From contig NZ_JBOHGB010000001.1 of the NCBI RefSeq assembly GCF_050699935.1, positions 124,001 to 188,000 on the forward strand: a stretch of 64,000 bases of DNA. The letters are read 5' to 3'. The notes beneath the pieces are model-generated. The model searched no databases, had not been told where the DNA came from, and worked only from the letters and a program-made list of their open reading frames with translations. This document shows positions 32,603-41,262 of the stretch, one piece after another. The translations under genes and the position numbers were made by a program. The stretch's first letter is position 1, and every line of letters begins with the position of its first letter. Origin of the DNA: Actinophytocola sp050699935 (GTDB lineage Bacteria > Actinomycetota > Actinomycetes > Mycobacteriales > Pseudonocardiaceae).

Positions 32603-33946
32603 GTGTCAGATTCTGCCGCTTCGGCCGAGCCGATCACCATCGACGTCTGGCTCGCGGGTCACCCGATTCCACATTTCCTCGACCCCGTGACGGAAGCGGC
32701 TGAATCGTTCGCCCGGGCCCATCCGGGATATCGGGTACGGCTTCGAGAGATCAACTTCCGCGAGCTGCCGGGCGAGGTCGCGCGCGCGGTAGCGCAGGGC
32801 AACCCGCCGGATCTGGCGGAGTACTACTTCACCGCCACCCAACTGGCGCTCGACACCCGCGCCACGAGCGGCCAACCGCTGTTCACCCCGGTCCAGCGCG
32901 CCATCGGCGACCGCACCAAGATCCTGGGTGAGCCGGTGGTCATCGATGACCTCGTCCCCGCCGTGCGCGACTACTACAGCCAGGGCGGCGAGCTGGTCGC
33001 CATGCCGACCGTGGTGTCGACCGCCATCCTGTTCGCCAACCAGGACATGTTGACGCGCGCGGGCGTCGAGCGAATGCCGAGGACCTGGACGGAGCTCGAA
33101 GCCGCGTGTGCCGCGGTGGCCAAGCTGCCCGGCGGGCCGGCGGCCGGGATCGCCTGGCCCAACCACGGGTGGATGTTCCAGATGGAGGTCGCCGGACAGG
33201 GCGGGCTGCTCGGCGACAACGACAACGGCCGGTCCGGCCGCGCCACCCGGATCTGTCTGAACTCTCCCGAGGCGTTCGCGTACGCGCGGTGGTGGCAGCG
33301 AATGCACGCCCGCGGCCACTGGCGCCACACCGGTGAGCTGAGGGACTGGCTGACGGCCATGGAAGCGTTCCACCGGCAGGAGGTCGCGTTCGTGGTGAGC
33401 TCGTCCGCGGTCGGTCTGCTCCTCGCGGACATGGCGGCACAGGCCGGCTTCGGGTTGTCGACGGGTGTCCTGCCGCGCAACGGGGACCGGCCGTTCGCAG
33501 GCCGGCTCCTGGGCGGCCAGTCGCTGTTCCTGACTGCCGGGCTGTCCCGGGAGAAGGAGGACGGTGCGCTCGCCTTCCTGCAGCACCTGCTCAACCCGCA
33601 CCACGAGCTGCGCCGGCAACAGGTGGGCTCCCTGCCGGTGACGGTGTCGGCGCAGCAGCGCTTAGCCGCAGACGGCTGGTTCGACCGGTATCCCGCCTTT
33701 CGCACGGCGGCGGAGCAGGTCGCCTCGTCGAACCGGACGCCGGCCGCGTGTGGCGCGGTGATCGGCGACCTGAACGGCATCCAGGACGTCCTGACCTCTG
33801 CGATGCGTGACGTGCTGGTCCTGCGCCAGGACCTCACCACCCGGTTCCGCGCGGCGACCGACGAGGCGCAGGCTCTGCTGGACCACTACAACGCCGCCTG
33901 CCTCGGTGATCCGCCGGTGACCCCCGACGCCCTCGAAGCCGGCTGA
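32603..33946 (+). CDS. ABC-type solute-binding protein lacking a signal peptide
   Basis: 447 residues from GTG 32603 (GGAGGA four bases upstream). Fold of extracellular sugar-binding proteins (ITIDVWLAGHP; FARAHPGYRVRLREINF; VAMPTVVSTAILFANQDML; LGGQSLFLTAG). Neither possible start gives a signal peptide or lipobox Cys, and no permease or ATPase genes are nearby. It therefore probably stays in the cytoplasm and binds a sugar-bearing intermediate or the product, for example as self-protection by sequestration. That role is inference. A TTA codon occurs at 33662-33664. Confidence 0.8.
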   Translation: MSDSAASAEPITIDVWLAGHPIPHFLDPVTEAAESFARAHPGYRVRLREINFRELPGEVARAVAQGNPPDLAEYYFTATQLALDTRATSGQPLFTPVQRAIGDRTKILGEPVVIDDLVPAVRDYYSQGGELVAMPTVVSTAILFANQDMLTRAGVERMPRTWTELEAACAAVAKLPGGPAAGIAWPNHGWMFQMEVAGQGGLLGDNDNGRSGRATRICLNSPEAFAYARWWQRMHARGHWRHTGELRDWLTAMEAFHRQEVAFVVSSSAVGLLLADMAAQAGFGLSTGVLPRNGDRPFAGRLLGGQSLFLTAGLSREKEDGALAFLQHLLNPHHELRRQQVGSLPVTVSAQQRLAADGWFDRYPAFRTAAEQVASSNRTPAACGAVIGDLNGIQDVLTSAMRDVLVLRQDLTTRFRAATDEAQALLDHYNAACLGDPPVTPDALEAG

Positions 33947-34037
33947 GGGCCAATCCAGCCAGACCGTCGGAGAACCGGCCGCACCAACATTTCCTCGCAA
34001 TTCGCCTGATTCGCATAAGTCGCCGTGGCCGCGGGAC

Positions 34038-34112
34038 GTGAAATTCGACGATATTGCCATCGAGACTCTCACTGCGGATTTCCTCGACGCCGGCGAGTTC
34101 TCGAGCTACTGA
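34038..34112 (+). CDS. possible 24-aa peptide ORF
   Basis: GTG at 34038 with a weak GGGA just upstream encodes a 24-residue acidic peptide beginning MKFDDIAIET and ending GEFSSY. It precedes an ATP-grasp remnant. Its C-terminus repeats the end of the ectoine-synthase-like cupin (LDAAEFSSY) and the DNA there is part of the duplicated segment. It may be a short precursor peptide once served by the ATP-grasp ligase, or only a fusion created by recombination. The ribosome site is poor. Confidence 0.3.
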   Translation: MKFDDIAIETLTADFLDAGEFSSY

Positions 34113-34223
34113 CTGTACCGAAAGGACAGCACGATCACGGAAGTATCGAGGAAGGAAACGTGCCAGCATGGAGCACCGGACAAGCGGAGAAATCATGCGG
34201 ACCTGGAGCTCCGGGCAAATGGT
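34081..34223 (+). repeat. duplicated segment, copy B
   Basis: Matches the minus-strand sequence of 28190-28330. Aligned blocks: GACGCCGGCGAGTTCTCGAG, ACCGAAAG, GACAGCACGATC, GGAAGGAAA, CCAGCATG, and ATGCGGACCTGGAGCTCCGG against ATGCAGATCTGGAGCTCCGA. About 31 bases of the copy-A spacer are missing. Confidence 0.75.
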
Positions 34224-34586
34224 TGTGGACCTGATCAAGCTTGGCCTCGCCTGGGCCACCGGGAGGCTCGAGCCGTGGGCCGCGGCCCCGCCAGCCCACG
34301 GCCCAGCGGCCATCCATTTCATGACCCCGCCTCCCGGCACCGTGGACGCGATCACCGGTGTCGACGAGGCCCGCTCCCGACCCGGGTGGTCGGCGTCTAC
34401 CTCGACGTCGCCCCCGGTGACACGATCCGGGAGGTGCGCAGCTCGCGCGACCGGGCGGGCAGTGTCGTCGCCTATGCCGCCGACGCCCCGACAGCGACCT
34501 TCCGCGCGTCGAGCGCCGCCGAGCAGATCCGCTTCCAGCCGGCATCACCCGGGTGGCCGGACGCGAAGGACGCGGCGGCCGGCTAA
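34168..34586 (+). pseudogene. frameshifted C-terminal fragment of an ATP-grasp ligase
   Basis: From 34168 one frame reads like the end of an ATP-grasp catalytic domain and the domain after it (SSGQMVVDLIKLGLAWATGR, IHFMTPPPGTVDAITGVDEA). Around 34383-34390 the homology jumps to the next frame (VVGVYLDVAPGDTIREVRSS, then AGSVVAYAADAPTATF) and ends at the TAA 34584-34586. One extra G in the GGG run would restore a single frame. The ATP-binding N-terminal two thirds is absent, and the 5' end lies in the duplicated segment. ATP-grasp ligases form amide or ester bonds; this copy cannot work. Confidence 0.65.
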
Positions 34587-34619
34587 ACCCGAACGGCAAC
34601 GGGAATGATGCCGTTCGTA

Positions 34620-35858
34620 CTACCGAACGCGGACCTCGGGGACGTAGTGGATCCACCGGCCGCCGGCGGTGCGGAAGTCGTTCTCCTTGGCCATGATCTC
34701 CTCGGCGTGGTTCCACGAGAACAGCAGGGCGTAGTCCGGGTACGGGTCCGCGAACGCGGTGGGCGGTCGCACCGGCAGTCGCGAGCCCGGCACCAGGTGG
34801 CCCTGTTTGGCCGGAGTGGAGTCGCAGACGAACGGCACCAGGTCCGGCCCGATCCCGCAGTAGTTGGTCACCGTCGTGCACTTCGCGGGCGCGCCGTAGC
34901 CGACGACTCGCTTGCCGCCGGCCTTGAGCTCGCCCAGCAGCGCGAGCAGGTCCTCCCGGATCATCGTGACTGTGTGGCCGAACGTGGTAAATGTCTCCGG
35001 CTCGGACATCCGCCGGGTCCGCTCATCGGACAGCAACAGCCGCACCGCGGGCGCCGGGGTCCGCGCGCCGGCCCGCGCCAGCGTGTAGCGGATCTCACCG
35101 CCGTGCATCGGGATGTGCTCGGCGTCGACCAGTTCGAGCCCGTACTGCTCGGCCATGTTGCGCACCGAGGTCGCGCTGAAGTAGAAGACGTGCTCGTCGT
35201 AGATCTGGTCGAAGGCCAGCCCGTCGATGAGCGTGCCGAGGTAGGGCTCCTCGAACACGAAGATCCCGTTCGGGGCGAGCAGGGTGTCCAGCCCGCGCAG
35301 CACCGAGCCGATGTGCGCGATGTGGCAGATGGTGTTGGCCCCGAACACCACGTCGGCCGTGCCGTGCTCGGCCCGGATCGTGGCCGCCGTCGACTCGTCG
35401 AAGAACTCGGTCACCACCCGCACGCCCTTCGCCGCGGCGATTTCGGCCACGTTGGTGGACGGCTCGACACCGAGGTGGCGCACTCCGGCCGCGGCGATCG
35501 AGCCGAGCAGCACCCCGTCGTTGCAGCCGATCTCGACGATGAACGGGTCGGGCCCGGTGAGCTCGGTCCGCAGGAAGCGTTCGGCGTTGTGCTGGAAATG
35601 CCGGCGGTGGCTCGCCGATCCGGACGCGTGGTAGCGATAGTCCGCGTGGTAGCGGAACTCCTGCGGCACCTCGTCGAGCAGCTGGACCATGGTGCAGCTC
35701 TCGCAGGCGCCGATGGCGAGCCGGAACAGGAACACCTGGTCCGCCTCGTGTGGCAGCAGAAACCCGTTCGCCGTCGGCTGCTGCCCCAGGTCGATGAACT
35801 CGGCCACCTTGCCGCCGCACACGCGGCAGGTGTGTCCGGAATGGTCGTCGGCTGTCAT
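34620..35858 (-). CDS. NDP-sugar C-methyltransferase (TylCIII-like)
   Basis: 412 residues from ATG 35858. The N-terminal zinc site (CRVCGG and CESC), DLGQQPTANGF, the SAM-binding VEIGCNDGVLL and the C-terminal GYGAPAKCTTVTNYCGI and FSWNHAEEI define the sugar 3-C-methyltransferase family. These act on a 4-keto NDP-sugar. The gene lies after UDP-glucose dehydrogenase and decarboxylase genes on the same strand. Together with the DegT aminotransferase at 51360 it fits a 3-C-methyl-4-amino-pentose like the madurosamine of maduropeptin. An in-frame GTG at 35930 lacks a ribosome site. Confidence 0.88.
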   Translation of the reverse strand: MTADDHSGHTCRVCGGKVAEFIDLGQQPTANGFLLPHEADQVFLFRLAIGACESCTMVQLLDEVPQEFRYHADYRYHASGSASHRRHFQHNAERFLRTELTGPDPFIVEIGCNDGVLLGSIAAAGVRHLGVEPSTNVAEIAAAKGVRVVTEFFDESTAATIRAEHGTADVVFGANTICHIAHIGSVLRGLDTLLAPNGIFVFEEPYLGTLIDGLAFDQIYDEHVFYFSATSVRNMAEQYGLELVDAEHIPMHGGEIRYTLARAGARTPAPAVRLLLSDERTRRMSEPETFTTFGHTVTMIREDLLALLGELKAGGKRVVGYGAPAKCTTVTNYCGIGPDLVPFVCDSTPAKQGHLVPGSRLPVRPPTAFADPYPDYALLFSWNHAEEIMAKENDFRTAGGRWIHYVPEVRVR

Positions 35859-35933
35859 CAGCTCGGTCCCCACGTCCTCGTCGGTGCTCGGTCGGCAGGC
35901 CGCGGCGGCGTCGTCGCACGGCTGGCGCACTCG

Positions 35934-36923
35934 TCAGGCGGCGCCGCTGTCGGGCTGTGCGAGCCACCACGGGTTGGCCCGAGCCCAGTCGATCGTCCGG
36001 GTGAGACCGTCCCGCAGGGACGTCGTGCACTGCCAGCCGAGGGTCCGGCGAGCCTTGGTGTTGTCCGGTATCCGCCGGTGCAGGTCCTCATAGGACCGTC
36101 CGAGCGCGGTGCTGGCATCGATCGTCGTGATCGGCGCGGTGCCACCGGTGAGCTCTTGGACCAGGTCGACCAGTTCGGCGACCGTGGCCTCGGCCATGGA
36201 ACCGATGTTGAACGCCTGGCCGACCGCCGCCGGATGCTCGGCGGCCAGCAGGGTGGCATCGACGGCGTCCTCGACATAGGTGAAGCACCTGGTCTGCCGG
36301 CCGCCGTCGTAGACGACCAGCGGCTGGTTGTTGAGTGCCCGGTGGACCGAGCGGCTGGCGACGAACCCGGGCCGCTGCCGAGGGCCGTAGGCGTTGAAGT
36401 AACGCACGATCGTGGCCGGCAGACCGCACTGGCGGGCGAAGGCGAAGGTGAGGTGCTCGGTCAGCGCCTTGCTGGAGGAGTAGGTCCAGCGGTCGGCGGA
36501 GGTGGAGCCGAGCACCCGGTCGTCGTCCTCGCGCCAGGGCACCGCCGGGTTCTTGCCGAAGACCTCGCTGGTGCTGGCCACCACGAGCCGGGCGCCCGCC
36601 TGCTCGGCGAGGTCGAGGACGTTGCGGGTGCCGGAGAAGTTGATGTCGATGACGTCGAGCGGCCGGGCCAGGTACTGGTCGACGCCGACGACCGCGGCCA
36701 GGTGGTACACCACGTCCACCCCCGGCCTGATCGTCTCGGCCAACACCGACCGGTCCAGGATGTCCCCCGCCACGTGCCTGGCCCGGGTCCGGGCCAGGCG
36801 CTGGTGTTCCGGCGGTGGCGCGCTGTCGAAGACGGTCACCTCGTCACCCCTGGCGAGCAGCCGCTCCACCAGGTGGCTGCCGATGAACCCGCAACCGCCG
36901 GTCACCACGGCGCGTGCACTCAT
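35934..36923 (-). CDS. NAD-dependent sugar epimerase/decarboxylase (UDP-glucuronate decarboxylase-like)
   Basis: 329 residues, extended SDR fold: VVTGGCGFIGSHLVERLL at the N-terminus, YHLAAVVGVDQY, and YSSSK for the catalytic YxxxK. The Glu in VVASTSEVFG and Arg in GGRQTRCFTYVEDAV are those typical of UDP-glucuronate decarboxylases such as CalS9. It starts with ATGA overlap after UDP-glucose dehydrogenase, so UDP-glucuronate is the probable substrate and UDP-4-keto-pentose or UDP-xylose the product. A 4-epimerase role cannot be excluded. Confidence 0.88.
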   Translation of the reverse strand: MSARAVVTGGCGFIGSHLVERLLARGDEVTVFDSAPPPEHQRLARTRARHVAGDILDRSVLAETIRPGVDVVYHLAAVVGVDQYLARPLDVIDINFSGTRNVLDLAEQAGARLVVASTSEVFGKNPAVPWREDDDRVLGSTSADRWTYSSSKALTEHLTFAFARQCGLPATIVRYFNAYGPRQRPGFVASRSVHRALNNQPLVVYDGGRQTRCFTYVEDAVDATLLAAEHPAAVGQAFNIGSMAEATVAELVDLVQELTGGTAPITTIDASTALGRSYEDLHRRIPDNTKARRTLGWQCTTSLRDGLTRTIDWARANPWWLAQPDSGAA

Positions 36924-38266
36924 CGGCCGACCCCGCGGTAGTGGTAGCCGAGCGCGTACAGCTCGGCGATCTTCTCCCGCGAGTAGTACGCCCGCCCGTC
37001 CAGCACCAGGCACGAGTCCGCCACCGGCAGCGCGGCGAAGTCGATGTCGTGGAACTCCTTGTGCAGGGCCAGGATCGCCAGGCAGTCGGCATTCTTCACC
37101 GCGTCGTCGAGGCTCGCCGACGGGGTGATGCCGAACAGTCTGTCGGCCTCCTCGGCGTCGACCCGCGGGTCGTAGACGGTCACCTCGGCGCACGCCTTCT
37201 CCAGGGCGGCCACCGCCGCCTGGGTGGGCGTGTGGCGCAGGTCCCCGGAGTTGTTCTTGAACGCCAGACCGATGACGGCCACCTTCGAGCTGACCGGGTC
37301 CTTGCCGAGCCGGACCAGCTCGTCGATGGCGACGCGTGCCGTGTACTCGGGCATCCCGGCGTTGACCCGGCGGCCCGCCGGGGCCGTGAGGATGTCCAGA
37401 CCGCGCTCGCGAGCCGCGTGCCAGACCATCCACGGGTCCTTGGTCAGGCAGGAGCCGCCGACGCCGACGCTGGGCAGCAGGATGTTCACGTTGCCGGCGC
37501 CCTTGGGGATCATGTTGGCCGCCGCGATGACGTCCAGCGCGTCCACTTCGTACAGGGCGCAGAACTTGGCCAACTCGTTGCCCAGCGCGATGTTGAGGTC
37601 GATCCACCAGTTGTCCGCCAGCTTGGTGATCTCGGCGGCTTCGAGGGAGTCTTGCGGAACCACCTCGACGCCCAGCGCGGTGCGCCAGAACTCGGCGGCG
37701 GCCGCGGTGCTCTCGGCGTCCAGGCCGCCCGCGACGATCGGCAAGGCACGTAGCTCTTTGATGGCGGTGCCCTCCGCGAGCCGCTCTGGCGTGAACGCCA
37801 GGCCGAAGTCCACGCCGCCCACCAGGCCGCCGGCCTCCAGCAGGGGCAGTACCAGGTCGCGGGTCGTACCCGGCGGCACGGTGCTCTTGACCACGAACAG
37901 CTGGCCCGTGCGAACGTGCCGGCCCAGTTCGACGCAGGCGCCCCACAGTTGCTCGTCGGCCAGCGAGCCGTCCTCCCGGACCGGGGTGCCGACGGTGATC
38001 AACACGACGTCGGCACGCCGCACCGCCGCATAGTCGGTGGTCACCTGGACCCGGCCGGCCGATATTCCACCCAGGAGCAGGTCGGCCAGCCCGGGTTCGA
38101 CGTACCGGCAGTGACCCTCGCGCAGTTCGTCGACCAACTCGGTGTTGTTGTCGACACCGACCACATCGAGTCCCCGGTCGGCCAGTACCGCGGCGATGCA
38201 GGAGCCGACGTAACCGAGGCCGACGATGGCGACCTGACAATTTTGCCGGCCGGAAAGAAACCTCAT
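36920..38266 (-). CDS. UDP-glucose 6-dehydrogenase
   Basis: 448 residues from ATG 38266, chosen for GGGAG five to six bases upstream. The N-terminal Rossmann motif VAIVGLGYVGSCIAAVLAD, FVVKSTVPPGTTRDLVLP, AEITKLADNWWIDLNIALGNE, and the catalytic Cys region (LLPSVGVGGSCLTKDPW) are clear. It oxidises UDP-glucose to UDP-glucuronate with two NAD+. It opens the sugar sub-operon 38266-34620 and is divergent from the Nudix gene. Confidence 0.92.
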   Translation of the reverse strand: MRFLSGRQNCQVAIVGLGYVGSCIAAVLADRGLDVVGVDNNTELVDELREGHCRYVEPGLADLLLGGISAGRVQVTTDYAAVRRADVVLITVGTPVREDGSLADEQLWGACVELGRHVRTGQLFVVKSTVPPGTTRDLVLPLLEAGGLVGGVDFGLAFTPERLAEGTAIKELRALPIVAGGLDAESTAAAAEFWRTALGVEVVPQDSLEAAEITKLADNWWIDLNIALGNELAKFCALYEVDALDVIAAANMIPKGAGNVNILLPSVGVGGSCLTKDPWMVWHAARERGLDILTAPAGRRVNAGMPEYTARVAIDELVRLGKDPVSSKVAVIGLAFKNNSGDLRHTPTQAAVAALEKACAEVTVYDPRVDAEEADRLFGITPSASLDDAVKNADCLAILALHKEFHDIDFAALPVADSCLVLDGRAYYSREKIAELYALGYHYRGVGR

Positions 38267-38433
38267 ACTCGCTCCCATCAAGAGCCGGTTCGGGCCAGGT
38301 CGGTGTCGCCCATATTCGGCGTATCCAGCGCTCACGGGCATCTCTTGGCGTGCTTGTTCGGCCACGATCGCGGTGGCCGAGATTTCGCACGAGCGAAGAT
38401 GACTGTTAAAGGGAAATCCATAGACTTAAGATC

Positions 38434-39003
38434 GTGGTGTCCACTTTCGACGAGGAGGACGTGCCGGTAAGGCGCCTGTCGTCTCGGCTGGTGTACCAGA
38501 ACGCGTGGCTGAGTGTTCGCGAGGACCGGGTTCAGCGGCTGGACGGGTCGCGCGGTGTCTACTCCGTGGTCGACCGGCCGGACGCCGCGATGATCATCGC
38601 GACCGAGCGGGACGGCTTCCACCTGGTCGACCAGTACCGCTACCCGGTCGCCGGACGGTTCTGGGAGTTCCCGCAGGGGTGCTTTCCCGGCCGGCGCGGC
38701 GGCGACCCGGCGCAGCTCGCGAACCGTGAGCTCGCCGAGGAGACCGGGCTGCGGGCCGGATCGATGACGCACCTGGGCAGCCTGTTCAGCTGGCAGGGCG
38801 CGAGCGGCCAGGCCATCGACGTCTTCCTGGCCACCGACCTCGTGCCGGGCCCGACGAACCGTGAGATCGAGGAGCAGGACATGCGGCACCGGTGGTTCGC
38901 CCGGGCCGAGTTCGAGCTGATGATCCGGGACGGTCGGATCCGGGACAACTCGACGGTGGCCGGGTACACCCTGCTGCTGTTGCACGAACGCGCGACGGGG
39001 TGA
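38434..39003 (+). CDS. Nudix hydrolase
   Basis: 189 residues with the Nudix core RELAEETGL and the ADP-ribose-pyrophosphatase-like lead YPVAGRFWEFPQGCFPG. The first Glu of the Nudix box is not in its standard place. The GTG at 38434 has no ribosome site, so either the mRNA is leaderless or translation starts at GTG 38461, behind GAGGAGG. Family members cleave nucleoside-diphosphate derivatives; hydrolysis of an NDP-sugar or a house-cleaning role are possible. It lies 35 bases ahead of the glycosyltransferase. Confidence 0.85.
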   Translation: MVSTFDEEDVPVRRLSSRLVYQNAWLSVREDRVQRLDGSRGVYSVVDRPDAAMIIATERDGFHLVDQYRYPVAGRFWEFPQGCFPGRRGGDPAQLANRELAEETGLRAGSMTHLGSLFSWQGASGQAIDVFLATDLVPGPTNREIEEQDMRHRWFARAEFELMIRDGRIRDNSTVAGYTLLLLHERATG

Positions 39004-39038
39004 GCGTACCCGCCGTCTGTCGCATGTGGAGAGACAAG

Positions 39039-40175
39039 ATGCGGATACTGTTCACGACGGTTCCCCTGCCCGGGCATTTCTTTCCACTGGTGCCGCTGGC
39101 CTGGGCCTGCCGGGCGATGGGGCATGACGTGCTGGTCGCCACCTCGGAGGACTTCGTGCCCGAGGTGCTGCGCTCCGGGCTCGCCGCGACCTCGGTCGGC
39201 CCGGTGGCGAGCTGTGTCGGTCTCACCGCGGGTGGCGATCCCGACCGGCTCGCCGAACGGCGGTACGCCAACGGTCGGGTGTTCGCCCGGATCGCGGCGG
39301 ACGACCTGCCCGGCACGCTGTCTCTTGTGGACTCATGGCGGCCGGACCTGGTGGTGAGCGAGCGCGTCGAAACCGCCGGGCTGGTCGCCGCGGCGACCTT
39401 CGCGGTCCCCGCCGTCGAGCTGCACTGGGGGGTGGCGCCGCTGGCGGAGTACCGGTCGGCCGCGGCCGATCACCTCGCCGCCGACCTGGCCGCCCTGGGC
39501 CTGCCCGCGCTGCCCCTGCCCGCGCTCGTACTCAACCCATGGCCACCGAGCCTGCGCCCGGCCTACGCGTCCGGCCAGCGAAGCATGCTCAACGTGCCCT
39601 ACGACGGTGACTCCCGGGTGCCGAGCTGGGTTTGGCGCCCGCGGGAGGAACCGAGGGTGTGCCTGACGCTGGGCACCGTGCTGCCCCGGCTCTGCGGCGA
39701 CGGCGGGTCCGAGACCCTGGTTCCGATCGTGGAGAGACTGGCCGGGCTGGGCGTCGACGTGGTGATCGCGGTCGACGACAAGATCGCGGTGCGGTGGCCG
39801 CCCCTGCCCAGTGCCGTCCGGCACGTGGGCCGGATGCCGCTGTCTCACGTGCTGCGGGCCTGCGACGTGGCGATCCACCACGGCGGCCAGGGCACCGCGC
39901 TGACCGCGATCGGAGCGGGGAGTCCGCAGCTGGTGCTGCCGGTGTTGGACGACCAGTTCGACAACGCGGACTCGGTGGTTCGGTCCGGAGCCGGCCTGTG
40001 CCTGCGCCCGGAGGAGCTCACTCCGGGCCGGGTGGCCGAGCACTGCCTCGAACTGCTCCACCGCCCCCGGTTCGCCAGGGCCGCCACGGAGCTCGCCGCC
40101 GAGGTCGCCGCGCAACCCTCCCTGGTCGAGGTGGTCGGCGAGCTGAACACCCTGACCACGAACCGCCGCCCCTGA
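39039..40175 (+). CDS. glycosyltransferase, GT-B (calicheamicin CalG type)
   Basis: 378 residues; ATG 39039 behind GGAGAG. N-terminal RILFTTVPLPGHFFPLVPLA and the C-terminal nucleotide-sugar site HHGGQGTALTAIGAGSPQLV are typical of GT1 antibiotic glycosyltransferases. It follows the sugar genes and a Nudix gene. Likely transfers the aminopentose or another deoxysugar to the enediyne core. Acceptor and donor are not deducible from sequence alone. Confidence 0.9.
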   Translation: MRILFTTVPLPGHFFPLVPLAWACRAMGHDVLVATSEDFVPEVLRSGLAATSVGPVASCVGLTAGGDPDRLAERRYANGRVFARIAADDLPGTLSLVDSWRPDLVVSERVETAGLVAAATFAVPAVELHWGVAPLAEYRSAAADHLAADLAALGLPALPLPALVLNPWPPSLRPAYASGQRSMLNVPYDGDSRVPSWVWRPREEPRVCLTLGTVLPRLCGDGGSETLVPIVERLAGLGVDVVIAVDDKIAVRWPPLPSAVRHVGRMPLSHVLRACDVAIHHGGQGTALTAIGAGSPQLVLPVLDDQFDNADSVVRSGAGLCLRPEELTPGRVAEHCLELLHRPRFARAATELAAEVAAQPSLVEVVGELNTLTTNRRP

Positions 40176-40271
40176 GCGCCCGCGCGGCAAACAGCGCACG
40201 CAGGAAGATGCGTGGCGAAATGACGGAATGTCACGGTGTGAACGCTCAGAGATAGGAGGCGTAAGGAGATC

Positions 40272-40688
40272 ATGGAAAACACCTTTGCCACCAAGCAGTC
40301 GGCCGCACCCGCGCGCAGCCGCGTCATCGGCGTGGTGCTGTGGGTGCTCCAGGCCCTGCTGGCCGTCCAGTTCGTCATCGGCGGCCTGTCCAAGCTGCTG
40401 GGCGATCAGCTGATAGTGGGCATGTTCGACGCCATCGGCGCGGGGGATTGGTTGCGATACCTGGTCGGCACCCTGGAGATCGCCGGAGCGGTCGGTTTGC
40501 TCATCCCCGTCCTGTCCGGACTCGCCGCGCTCGGGCTGGTCGCCCTGATGGTGGGCGCGACTATTACCAACGTGTTCGTGCTCGAGGCGGATGCCACGAT
40601 GCCGGCCGTCTTCCTCGTGGTGGCGGCGCTGATCGCGTGGGGTCGCTGGTCGCGGGTCGCGGAGCTCGCCGTCCGGCTGAGGCGCTGA
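40272..40688 (+). CDS. DoxX-family membrane protein
   Basis: 138 residues with four hydrophobic segments and DoxX features (VQFVIGGLSKLLG, LVGTLEIAGAVGLLIP). AAGGAG precedes ATG 40272. DoxX-like proteins are membrane components of uncertain biochemical role, often redox-linked. In this cluster it could support oxidative protection; there is no direct evidence. Confidence 0.8.
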   Translation: MENTFATKQSAAPARSRVIGVVLWVLQALLAVQFVIGGLSKLLGDQLIVGMFDAIGAGDWLRYLVGTLEIAGAVGLLIPVLSGLAALGLVALMVGATITNVFVLEADATMPAVFLVVAALIAWGRWSRVAELAVRLRR

Positions 40689-40758
40689 CGACGGCGCTGA
40701 CGACCGGTACGGCCCGCGGATTGCCCTTCGCCAGCCGGCGAGGGGCACCCGCGGCCTT

Positions 40759-41202
40759 TCAGCTGGCCCGCATTCTCCGGATGCGGGCCAGCTCCGGTTG
40801 GTCTGTTTCGGCGGCGGTGAGGATGTCGAGGTCCTTGCGGGTGTCGAAGGCCAAGTGGTCGAGAGCGATCCGCCGGGCCACCCAGTCCATCACGCTGGAG
40901 ACTTCGGGGATGTCGGGGTCGTCGGTCCGGCCCAACGGCTCGAACCGGATGTCCTTGAGCTTGGCGACGACCAGCTCGGCCGGCACGCCGTACTGCAGGG
41001 CAAGTGAGAGCACTATGGAGAACGCGTCCATCAGGCCACCGGCGGTGGAGCCTTCCTTGCCCCACTTGGCGAACACCTCGCCGGGCCGGCCGTCGGCGAA
41101 CTGGTTGGTGGTCAGGAACAGGGCGGCCCCGTTGACTTCGACGGAATGGGTGAAGCCGGAACGGCGCCGGGAAAGCCGCTCACGGGCGGACGAGTGGTCC
41201 AT
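40759..41202 (-). CDS. free-standing TSCPD domain protein (class II ribonucleotide reductase C-terminus)
   Basis: 147 residues matching the C-terminal domain of B12-dependent ribonucleotide reductase NrdJ: GRPGEVFAKWGKEGSTAGGLMDAFSIVLSLALQYGV, then LKDIRFEPLG and DDPDIPEVSSVMDWVARRIALDHL. The catalytic barrel is absent. ATG 41202 has GGAGGG upstream, so it is translated as a separate small protein, not a degraded gene. Free TSCPD proteins are known only as domains of unknown role; a regulatory, metal-binding or repair-linked role is a guess. Confidence 0.85.
   Translation of the reverse strand: MDHSSARERLSRRRSGFTHSVEVNGAALFLTTNQFADGRPGEVFAKWGKEGSTAGGLMDAFSIVLSLALQYGVPAELVVAKLKDIRFEPLGRTDDPDIPEVSSVMDWVARRIALDHLAFDTRKDLDILTAAETDQPELARIRRMRAS
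40761..40793. terminator. hairpin at convergent DoxX/TSCPD ends
   Basis: Perfect 13-bp inverted repeat (AGCTGGCCCGCAT, 40761-40773 with 40781-40793) with a 7-base loop, overlapping the last codons of the TSCPD gene. Confidence 0.6.
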
Positions 41203-41262
41203 ACCGCGTACCCTCCAATGCAGGTCACCCGATCGGGCCCAGTACCCCGACTTGACGTTGGG

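Noticed and set aside
34054..34608. Intact 184-aa gene
   Set aside because: Homology to ATP-grasp ligases switches frame near 34385, and its first part is in the duplicated segment. Treated as a broken fragment.
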